Part shown: positions 1 through 4,741 of the stretch, in pieces
Numbering within the stretch: position 1 is the stretch's first letter
Layout of the letters: each line of letters begins with the position of its first letter
Assembly (NCBI GenBank): GCA_945906715.1
Contig: CAMDRK010000108.1
Span: 1-8,113 of the forward strand
Length of the DNA stretch: 8,113 nt
Reading direction: 5' to 3'
Source of the DNA: Nitrospira lenta
GTDB lineage: Bacteria > Nitrospirota > Nitrospiria > Nitrospirales > Nitrospiraceae
The notes under the pieces: generated by a model
Seen by the model: the letters and a program-made list of their open reading frames with translations, nothing else
What the model was told of the DNA's origin: nothing
Database searches by the model: none
Position numbers and translations under genes: made by a program

Positions 1-238
1 CTCGGCGATGGAATCGAATATGATGGTCGTCCCCTTCTATGATTCGATGATCGCCAAGGTCATTACCCATGGGCGAGACCGTCAAGAATCCATCGCCCGC
101 ATGCGGCGAGCCCTCGATGAATTCGTGATCGAAGGCATCAAGACCACCATCCCACTCCACAAACGTATCCTCAATGACCCCGACTTCCAAAAGGGCCACG
201 TCTCCACGACGTTTATCGAGCGTTTCCTTGCCAGCTAG
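1..238 (+). CDS. accC: Biotin carboxylase (acetyl-CoA carboxylase subunit AccC or a close relative), C-terminal end only
   Basis: Only the last 78 or so codons are present; the gene enters from the left edge in the frame starting at base 2 and stops with TAG at 236-238. The visible part carries the family's C-terminal motifs: VPFYDSMIAKVI, then RMRRALDEF and a GIKTTIPLHKRIL stretch, ending near FIERF. These align well by eye with the C-terminal domain of AccC. That enzyme performs the ATP-dependent carboxylation of biotin on the carrier protein, the first half-reaction of malonyl-CoA synthesis. The biotin carboxylase subunit of a pyruvate or 2-oxoglutarate carboxylase has a very similar C-terminus and cannot be excluded from this fragment. 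The catalytic ATP-grasp region lies outside the window. The protein depends on biotin, and bioD lies about 1.7 kb away, but nothing shows the two are co-regulated. Confidence 0.85.
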   Translation, partial: SAMESNMMVVPFYDSMIAKVITHGRDRQESIARMRRALDEFVIEGIKTTIPLHKRILNDPDFQKGHVSTTFIERFLAS

Positions 239-251
239 AATTCTCGTAACG

Positions 252-302
252 ACTCAGGTAGATAGGCTGAAGGCTTGTAGGCTTCAGTCTGAACACCTGA
301 GT
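252..302. repeat. 51-base two-tier inverted repeat (hairpin or cruciform) downstream of accC
   Basis: An outer perfect 8-base stem (ACTCAGGT at 252-259, ACCTGAGT at 295-302) encloses an inner stem, CTGAAG at 267-272 against CTTCAG at 282-287. The inner stem can be extended outward by three or four pairs that include G-U wobbles. It lies 14 bases after the accC stop codon. An A-rich run, not a T run, follows on the plus strand, so this is not a classical rho-independent terminator. It may protect the 3' end of the accC transcript, or be a dispersed intergenic repeat. Confidence 0.5.
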
Positions 303-437
303 GCTAAGAAAAATAAAAAATCATTCCGTCAAGCCACAAAATATGGGGGCTTCATCGGACAGGCCACATTGCTCATTATTTAGGCAAACTGCTCTGAGGT
401 CTCTCAATGTCGGCCATTGTTCATCTGACAAGCAGCT

Positions 438-469
438 CATCCACAGATTTATCCACAGAAGCTGTGGAA
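438..469. promoter_or_regulatory. DnaA-box-like cluster with an adjoining palindrome
   Basis: TTATCCACA at 450-458 matches the E. coli DnaA-box consensus exactly. TCATCCACA at 438-446 differs by one base and lies 12 bases away in the same orientation. The heptamer TCCACAG (441-447 and 453-459) recurs inverted as CTGTGGA at 463-469, giving a 7-3-7 palindrome at 453-469. The match is seen directly; that DnaA binds here is inference. No dnaA, dnaN or AT-rich unwinding region is nearby, so this is not an obvious origin. A role as a titration site, an operator or a transcript hairpin is equally possible. Confidence 0.35.
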
Positions 470-505
470 TGGGATCGCTGTCACGTGAGAGGCGAGTTAC
501 TTATT

Positions 506-757
506 CTACTTGGCTGGCTTTGGGGATGAGGGTTTATCCTGGCCCTTTTCTGTAATCTTCTTGATTGCGCTTCCGATCGCAGACCCCATCTTAGGAATCT
601 CCTTCTCAACATTCTTGGCCGCGCTCTTCAGGCCTCGTCCAAGGTCGTCTACGGTGAGACCTTGACTCTCCCCTGTGGTGCGACTCTCAGCCGCGATAGC
701 AGTCTGTACAAGCCCTGAGAACGATAAGACTGCGACGATCATGACCATTCTGTTCAT
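506..757 (-). CDS. Small exported Lys-rich protein of unknown function
   Basis: An 83-residue protein with a typical signal peptide: a short start with Arg3, a hydrophobic core at residues 4-20, and a likely cleavage after AIAA near residue 23. The mature part is about 60 residues. Residues 35-70 look like an amphipathic helix (GLKSAAKNVEKEIPKMGSAI, then AIKKI), followed by a Pro/Lys/Ser tail. It has no Cys, so it is neither disulfide-bonded nor a lipoprotein. The ATG at 755-757 is preceded by AGAGAGG at a six-base gap, which supports this start. I do not recognise a family. The composition suggests a small periplasmic or envelope protein, possibly binding membranes or acidic polymers, but that is a guess. 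The gene stands alone, convergent with accC and divergent from the gene at 907. Confidence 0.7.
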   Translation of the reverse strand: MNRMVMIVAVLSFSGLVQTAIAAESRTTGESQGLTVDDLGRGLKSAAKNVEKEIPKMGSAIGSAIKKITEKGQDKPSSPKPAK

Positions 758-808
758 GAGATACCTCTCTGTTTTCGAAACTATATCATGTCTTTAATCC
801 TCTGCTGC

Positions 809-838
809 TTGCAACTTCGATCTCAGCCCACCTAAAAT
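809..838 (+). promoter_or_regulatory. Candidate sigma-70 promoter for the Adhesin_E-like gene and thiE
   Basis: TTGCAA (809-814) and TAAAAT (833-838) are separated by 18 bases. The -10 matches five of six consensus positions and the -35 matches four. Transcription would begin near 845, about 60 bases before the GTG start at 907. This is a pattern match only. Confidence 0.35.
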
Positions 839-851
839 ACATCTCTTGCGA

Positions 852-863
852 AGCCTATAGGCT
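852..863. promoter_or_regulatory. 12-base perfect palindrome, possible operator
   Basis: AGCCTATAGGCT reads identically on both strands. It sits just after the predicted transcription start of the 907 gene and about 90 bases upstream of the divergent small gene's start, a position where a repressor could act on either. No regulator can be named from the sequence. Confidence 0.3.
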
Positions 864-906
864 ATTCACGATTTGCCCTTTCCGTCGCGTCTCAGGACCA
901 TATTCT

Positions 907-1347
907 GTGATCTATAACACAGGCTCATTCCTCAAACGCTCTCAGCCCTTCCTATTGGGTATCTGGTTGTTCATTACGTTTCTAGTCCTGAGTAGTGGCC
1001 CCGTGTATGCAGAGTGGGTGTTGGTGAGTGGCGACGACGCTGCAGGACTGGCCGTGTACGTCGATCCAGCGACTATTCGCCGCAATGAGAATCTGGCAAA
1101 GATGTGGCAATTATACGACTACAAAACCGTTCAAACAGTGGCGGGCGATTCGCTGTTGTCAATCAAGCGATTCAACGAATACGATTGTACGGAAGAGCGC
1201 ACACGTATGCTTGGGTATACGTGGTTCTCGGGCAACATGGGACTCGGTAAAGTGGTGTACAGTACCACTGAGAAACTACAGTGGGAACCGGTTGCCCCTC
1301 GTAGCATCAATCACACTCTCTGGAAAGTGGCCTGTAGTAAGAAGTGA
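907..1347 (+). CDS. Exported Adhesin_E-like (surface-adhesin protein E type) protein
   Basis: A 146-residue protein. Residues 10-35 form a signal peptide (KR, then a hydrophobic stretch, then VYA) with likely cleavage before E36. The mature part runs WVLVSGDD, VYVDPATIRR, KMWQLYDYK, a YDC motif with Cys94, and ends LWKVACSKK with Cys143. The pattern of a short exported domain, a VYVDP strand, a conserved MW-LYD strand and two Cys that could form a disulfide matches what I recall of the small secreted Adhesin_E family. Members are found in many proteobacteria and Nitrospirota, and their function is mostly unproven. No earlier ATG fits; the GTG at 907 has AGGA at 894-897, nine bases upstream. 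The stop codon overlaps the GTG start of thiE in a GTGA, so the two may be translationally coupled even though their functions look unrelated. Confidence 0.75.
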   Translation: MIYNTGSFLKRSQPFLLGIWLFITFLVLSSGPVYAEWVLVSGDDAAGLAVYVDPATIRRNENLAKMWQLYDYKTVQTVAGDSLLSIKRFNEYDCTEERTRMLGYTWFSGNMGLGKVVYSTTEKLQWEPVAPRSINHTLWKVACSKK

Positions 1348-2000
1348 ATGCCGTGGGTTCTCACCCCCTCTCAAGCCTCTATATCATTCTCGATCCGTCG
1401 GTCTACCCTGCGCGTCCCTTGATCGAGGTGCTGACGGTGGCGGCTGAGGCCGGCGTTTTTCTCTTCCAATATCGCAACAAGACAAGATCGATGAAGGATG
1501 CCTACGTGGAAGCGTTGGCGCTCCGGCAAGCTGCGGCTCAAGCAGGTGTACTTTTCATCGTCAACGATCGCTGTGACTTGGCTCTGGCCGTAGATGCCGA
1601 TGGCGTGCATCTGGGGCAGGGAGACTTGCCTCTCGACTTGGCGAGAAAGGTCATGGGCCCGGACAAACTTATCGGAATTTCCACGCACAGTCCTGACCAG
1701 GTGCGGAAGGCCACAGCAGGAAAGCCTGACTACCTTGGCTTTGGTCCTATTTTTACACCAGGCTCAAAACAAGACCATGATCCGGTGGTTGGGCTTGAAG
1801 GGTTACGTGCGATCACCGGACTCACGTCGTTGCCGGTTTTTGCGATCGGTGGCATTCAGATCGACCAGGTGGGGGCCGTGATGCTCGCCGGTGCCAAAGG
1901 CGTCGCAGTTATTTCAGCAATCCTCAAGGCCCCGGACATCAGTCAGGCCGTGAAAGCTTTCCTGGCACAGATGCCAAAACCAGCCTCGCCAGCGTTGTGA
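1344..2000 (+). CDS. thiE: Thiamine-phosphate synthase
   Basis: Joins hydroxymethylpyrimidine diphosphate and thiazole phosphate to form thiamine phosphate in the cytoplasm. The 218-residue length fits the TIM-barrel family. Visible landmarks in order: FQYRNK (residues 41-46, usually QLRxK), VNDR (73-76), ADGVHLGQ (85-92) with the phosphate and Mg-binding acidic residues, GISTHS (111-116), FGPIFTPGSKQD (133-144) with the conserved Lys142, FAIGGI (166-171) and GVAVISAI (186-193). Keeping the NDR and HLGQ motifs argues for a working enzyme over the TenI-like relatives. The GTG start at 1344 has only a weak upstream AAGAA, so translation probably depends on coupling to the preceding gene, whose stop it overlaps. 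The last 20 or so codons are antisense to the end of bioD. No other thi gene and no TPP riboswitch is visible. Confidence 0.93.
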   Translation: MNAVGSHPLSSLYIILDPSVYPARPLIEVLTVAAEAGVFLFQYRNKTRSMKDAYVEALALRQAAAQAGVLFIVNDRCDLALAVDADGVHLGQGDLPLDLARKVMGPDKLIGISTHSPDQVRKATAGKPDYLGFGPIFTPGSKQDHDPVVGLEGLRAITGLTSLPVFAIGGIQIDQVGAVMLAGAKGVAVISAILKAPDISQAVKAFLAQMPKPASPAL

Positions 2001-2721
2001 TCGGAACGGTTCTCGCAAGACGGACCAGATCTTTTTCCCACTCTTGATTTACTCGTGGGCGATAGGGGATGGGCCCCACCACAGGAACCTGTGAGAGCTG
2101 TCGAAGCAGGGTGACCGTCGATTGTTCCTGCAAACGAGCGGTTTTCGTACGCACTGGACGACGCTGATTCAACACCAGCGCCAAGATGGGAATCTTTCGT
2201 TGGCGTAGAGCCTGGAGTGTCAGTAGGGCGTGATTGATTCCTCCTAAGCCAGAATGTCCGACCACGATCGCTGGCAATTTCAACTGATAGATGAGGTCTA
2301 CGACGTTGAGCGATGAGGTCAGCGGCGCATAGACACCCCCGACTCCTTCTACCGCCATAAATGCATATTTCTGACGCAGGGCATGGAAGGCCCGTATAAT
2401 GGTGGCGATACGCACGGTCGTTCCTTCCGCTCGTGCAGCAGAGAGCGGCGCCGCTGGAAGTCGAAAGACATAGGGACAGACTTCGGCCATCGGATCATGG
2501 TTTCCAGCCGCTCTCCGCAACCGTGCTCCATCAGACCGCGCCGTAGCCGATCGCAAGACCCCCGTCTCAATCGGCTTCATGACGCCGACATCGATCCCCC
2601 GTTGAGTCAGGCACCGCACGAGCGCAGAAGTCACGAGCGTTTTCCCAACCCCCGTATCGGTCGCAGTAATAAAAACCCCTCGTGAGCTGGAATCGGTAGC
2701 TAGTTGTTTGGGGCGTCGCAT
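1939..2721 (-). CDS. bioD: ATP-dependent dethiobiotin synthetase
   Basis: Closes the ureido ring of 7,8-diaminononanoate with CO2 and ATP to give dethiobiotin, the second-last step of biotin synthesis. It has a P-loop TDTGVGKT (residues 21-28), a substrate-binding VMKPIETG (47-54) with Lys49, the EGVGGVYAPL loop (125-134) matching the family's EGAGG motif, and GLGGINHALLT (158-168), equivalent to the GxxNHxLLT segment. At 260 residues it is longer than the usual 220-230. The extra length is an N-terminal tail of about 14 residues and a C-terminal tail that overlaps thiE. The ATG at 2719-2721 has no clear Shine-Dalgarno. No other ATG, GTG or TTG occurs in frame before the P-loop, nor between this ATG and the upstream in-frame stop at 2791-2793, so the start is forced. 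It may be co-transcribed with the FabG-like gene 177 bases upstream. Confidence 0.93.
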   Translation of the reverse strand: MRRPKQLATDSSSRGVFITATDTGVGKTLVTSALVRCLTQRGIDVGVMKPIETGVLRSATARSDGARLRRAAGNHDPMAEVCPYVFRLPAAPLSAARAEGTTVRIATIIRAFHALRQKYAFMAVEGVGGVYAPLTSSLNVVDLIYQLKLPAIVVGHSGLGGINHALLTLQALRQRKIPILALVLNQRRPVRTKTARLQEQSTVTLLRQLSQVPVVGPIPYRPRVNQEWEKDLVRLARTVPITTLARLVLASVPGKLSRPD

Positions 2722-2780
2722 AAGAGTTGATTCAAAAATGGACCGTGGAAAAACTATTGTGGCACGCCAAGTCGAGCCCC

Positions 2781-2867
2781 GTCTGTCTGGTTATTTGGTC
2801 TGTCTCGTCTCTCTGGTTAATTTCATGCAACCAAATAAACCAGGCAAACCAAATAGACCAAATGAAC
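2781..2867. repeat. Palindromic 9-base-period repeat, copy 1 (between the FabG-like gene and bioD)
   Basis: The left arm (2781-2820) is made of CTGGT/TTGGT-type units and the right arm (2829-2867) of AACCAAATA-type 9-base units. The loop at about 2821-2828 lies between GGTTAA and AACCAAATAAACCAG. The arms are imperfect reverse complements, so the whole could form a long hairpin. Its core and its right end (GACCAAATGAAC) are nearly identical to copy 2 at 3619-3731, read from the opposite strand. It encodes no transposase, so it resembles a REP or MITE-like dispersed palindrome. As a transcript structure it would lie about 60 bases upstream of the bioD start codon. Confidence 0.75.
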
Positions 2868-2898
2868 AAGACTGCTGGCGGGTTTTTGGGACATCCTG

Positions 2899-3747
2899 CT
2901 AAAGGTTCCGGCTGTCACAGTTCCACACCTGCCCCGACACACCATTAAGTTGCGCCAGATAGAAGACAGTCTTGGCCACTTCCTCTCGCGAGGGTGGCCG
3001 GCCTAACACATGGTCGTTCCAAGTGTCGCCTTCCGGCATGGCCCCTTCCGATAGTCCAGTAGCCTGCCAGCCTGGTAAGAGGAGATTCACACGAACATTG
3101 CCTGCTCCCCATTCGTTGGCTGCGGTCTGTACCAGACCGATAAGACCGGCTTTTGAGGCTGCGTAGGCTGCCTGTCCAATCATCCCGTGGAATCCCGCAT
3201 ACGACCCAATCACGACAATCGACCCACCGCCACGAGCAAGGAGGGGAGGGGCCATGGCGCGAAGGCAGTGAAATGTTCCAGTCAGATTCGTGCCTATGAC
3301 CTCGGCCCAATCTTCTTGGCGTTGTCGAAGCAGGAGATGGCTCCCTCCGATTCCGGCATTGCAGACAAACACAGACGGCGCAGGTATCAGGCGGCAGGAG
3401 GCTTCCACCATCTGTTGCACCTCATGAGACTCGCGAATATCGGCTTCGTAGAGCGTCCCAGTTCCACCGGAAGCCACTACTTGCCTGAGTGTGCCTTCGG
3501 CTGCTGTCTTGTTTCGGTGATAATGAACCCCAACAGACCAGCCGTCCGCTGCAAAGGCGAGGCTGATCGCTCGGCCAATCCCTCCTGACGCACCGGTCAC
3601 GAGGACTGCTTGTCTCTGGTTCATTTGGTCTAGCGGGTTTGTTTGGTACATTTGGTTTGTCTGGTTTATTTGGTTGAAGGGATTAACCAAATAAACCAGA
3701 TAGACCATACAAACCAGAAAGACCAATGAAAGGCAAGCCTGCTCCAT
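2899..3747 (-). CDS. fabG: Short-chain dehydrogenase, FabG-like (3-oxoacyl-ACP reductase type), with a repeat-derived N-terminal extension
   Basis: The core from residue 46 is a classical SDR: NAD(P)-binding TGASGGIG (51-58), D103 in EADI, CNAG (129-132), active-site Ser182 in GSYAG, and YxxxK as Tyr195/Lys199. The end, SGQVWNCDS, is typical of FabG. Such enzymes reduce 3-oxoacyl-ACP with NADPH, though many SDRs use other substrates. The start is uncertain. The ATG at 3747 has GGAGG on the minus strand (3757-3761) nine bases upstream and gives 282 residues. The ATG at 3624 gives a normal 241 residues but has no ribosome-binding site and lies inside the repeat at 3619-3731. From 3747 the first 42 or so residues read as a hydrophobic LVF/LVY run (8-21) followed by NQI/NQT triplets. 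I favour 3747 on ribosome-binding-site evidence. bioD lies downstream on the same strand, so a role in making the biotin precursor chain is possible but unproven. Confidence 0.85.
   Translation of the reverse strand: MEQACLSLVFLVCMVYLVYLVNPFNQINQTNQMYQTNPLDQMNQRQAVLVTGASGGIGRAISLAFAADGWSVGVHYHRNKTAAEGTLRQVVASGGTGTLYEADIRESHEVQQMVEASCRLIPAPSVFVCNAGIGGSHLLLRQRQEDWAEVIGTNLTGTFHCLRAMAPPLLARGGGSIVVIGSYAGFHGMIGQAAYAASKAGLIGLVQTAANEWGAGNVRVNLLLPGWQATGLSEGAMPEGDTWNDHVLGRPPSREEVAKTVFYLAQLNGVSGQVWNCDSRNL
3619..3731. repeat. Palindromic 9-base-period repeat, copy 2 (inside the 5' end of the FabG-like gene)
   Basis: Outer ends GTTCATTTGGTC (3619-3630) and GACCAATGAA (3721-3730) are inverted repeats differing by one missing base. 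The centre is GGTT (3672-3675), loop 3676-3684, AACC (3685-3688). Both arms consist of 9-base units of the TTGGTNTNT / AACCANANA type. On the minus strand it reads GGTTAAT, a short loop, then AACCAAATAAACCAG, as in copy 1, and ends in the same GACCAAATGAAC. It carries two extra 9-base units compared with the right arm of copy 1. It has no stop codon in the reading frame of the gene it lies in. Confidence 0.8.
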
Positions 3748-3756
3748 CCCTTGCCG

Positions 3757-3761
3757 CCTCC
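3757..3761 (-). promoter_or_regulatory. Shine-Dalgarno GGAGG deciding the upstream start of the FabG-like gene
   Basis: The minus strand reads GGAGG nine bases before the ATG at 3745-3747. The alternative ATGs within the repeat (3651, 3624) have only AACC-type sequence upstream. This favours translation through the repeat. The site lies in the 64-base divergent region shared with the gene at 3812. Confidence 0.6.
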
Positions 3762-3811
3762 AGGATTGCTATGGTACGGTCCTCACTTCTAACCAGTGGA
3801 GGATCTCGCGC

Positions 3812-4741
3812 ATGCCGCTGAAGAAGCCAGGATATCGAAGGGCCTTCATGTTGGGAACAGTGCTGCTACTTGCCGGCGCCGCCTGGTCCACATCGTTTGC
3901 ATCGGAAGAGGCTGGTATCATTGTCCAGTCAGCCGACTACTTCCCCGATCAGACTGGAAACGAATGGCACTATCGGGGGCAAATTACCGAAGGGCCGCTG
4001 CAAACGGTTGAACGTAAATTCTTCTCCAACGTGTCTTCGGTCACCGGCACAAAAAACATCAAGGGCATGACGGTGACCGTGTTTCACGATACCAATCCAG
4101 GCAACCATGGCACAATGGACAGTTTCTACCGGCGCGATAGCGTCGGCATTGTCTATTACGGTTCAGAGCCGGGCACGCCCTTTGAGAAACAGCTCGTACC
4201 CTATCAGATCGTACGCTTCCCGTTGAAGGTCTCATCGTCCTTCCCGCAATTCAACCGTAAGGATCTGGACTTCGGGAACGATCTGAATCGGGACGGCATC
4301 AATGAAAAGGCCGATGCGCAGGGTGATGCATCAGTGTTGGGACAGGAATCAGTGACCGTGCCGGCAGGCACGTTCAAGGATGCCGTGAAAGTGGAAGCGC
4401 GTATGCGCATGCACATTTATCTCTCCGGCGAGAAGAAGACGATCCAAGGAACCGATGTGATGACCGCGTGGTTTGTAAAGGGCGTCGGCTTGGTGAAATA
4501 TGTCGAGCGGCAGGAACTGTCTCCGCTGGAAGACCGGGGCGTGGTGACGGATATTATGGAAGAACTGGAATCGTACGAGATCAAGCCGTCAAAGGCCTCA
4601 CTCGGGCGGAGCGAAACCTCGCCGGAGGGTCTGCTCGCTGACAATGCGGGTATCGACAAACTGCATCAGGTACTCTTCACCTCCGGCTTTCGCCCCGACA
4701 CCCGACAGCCGATGGCCCCCAAACGGCTGGCGGCCCACTAA
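3812..4741 (+). CDS. Secreted protein of unknown function with an EF-hand-like loop
   Basis: A 309-residue protein beginning with a signal peptide: KKPGYRR, a hydrophobic stretch at residues 11-28, and likely cleavage near SFA/SEE (residue 30). The mature part opens with DYFPDQTGNEWHYRG (42-56), a pattern seen in many uncharacterised exported proteins. It also carries VPAGTFKDAVKV (183-194) and AWFVKGVGLVKYVE (219-232), which fit the same beta-rich family. Residues 157-168, DLNRDGINEKAD, have the D-x-N-x-D-G-(5)-D spacing of a dockerin or EF-hand calcium loop. GGAGG at 3798-3802, nine bases before the ATG, supports the start. The last 47 residues (from about 263) are encoded antisense to the conserved end of putA, look unlike the rest of the protein and probably arose by loss of an earlier stop codon. 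Function unknown; it probably acts in the periplasm or on the outer surface. Confidence 0.75.
   Translation: MPLKKPGYRRAFMLGTVLLLAGAAWSTSFASEEAGIIVQSADYFPDQTGNEWHYRGQITEGPLQTVERKFFSNVSSVTGTKNIKGMTVTVFHDTNPGNHGTMDSFYRRDSVGIVYYGSEPGTPFEKQLVPYQIVRFPLKVSSSFPQFNRKDLDFGNDLNRDGINEKADAQGDASVLGQESVTVPAGTFKDAVKVEARMRMHIYLSGEKKTIQGTDVMTAWFVKGVGLVKYVERQELSPLEDRGVVTDIMEELESYEIKPSKASLGRSETSPEGLLADNAGIDKLHQVLFTSGFRPDTRQPMAPKRLAAH

Larger units (their letters stand above)
239..505. other. Non-coding stretch between accC and the small exported gene
   Basis: Two convergent genes end here. The stretch holds the 252-302 hairpin, an A-rich segment at about 305-320, a cluster of TCCACAG motifs at 438-469 and an 8-base palindrome TCACGTGA at 481-488. 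Short open frames exist but have no convincing ribosome-binding site or recognisable protein. No T-tract terminator was found for either flanking gene. Confidence 0.6.

Noticed and set aside
252..302. TPP riboswitch, suggested by GAACACCTGAGTG near a thiE gene
   Set aside because: The conserved CTGAGA and the GAACCTGAT junction are not both present, the fold is a simple two-tier hairpin, and it is over 1 kb upstream of thiE with a convergent gene between.
438..469. Chromosomal replication origin
   Set aside because: Only two good DnaA boxes, no neighbouring dnaA/dnaN/gidA genes and no extended AT-rich unwinding stretch.
174..555. Plus-strand open frames of 69 and 84 codons after accC
   Set aside because: They cross the accC end, the hairpin and the antisense of the small exported gene, have no convincing ribosome-binding site and encode no recognisable protein.
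2781..2867. CRISPR array
   Set aside because: The units are 9 bases and contiguous, with no spacers, and are arranged as inverted arms rather than direct repeats with unique spacers.
2708..2948. Plus-strand open frames of 64 and 73 codons between bioD and the FabG-like gene
   Set aside because: Most of their sequence is the palindromic repeat read as Leu-Val and Asn-Gln or Pro-Asn triplets. The repeat's 9-base period keeps frames open by itself, so open length is not evidence for a gene.
2781..3731. Composite transposon or insertion sequence with the repeats as terminal inverted repeats
   Set aside because: The enclosed gene is an intact metabolic SDR with no transposase or integrase, and each repeat is itself a full palindrome, so the arrangement fits two separate small elements better.
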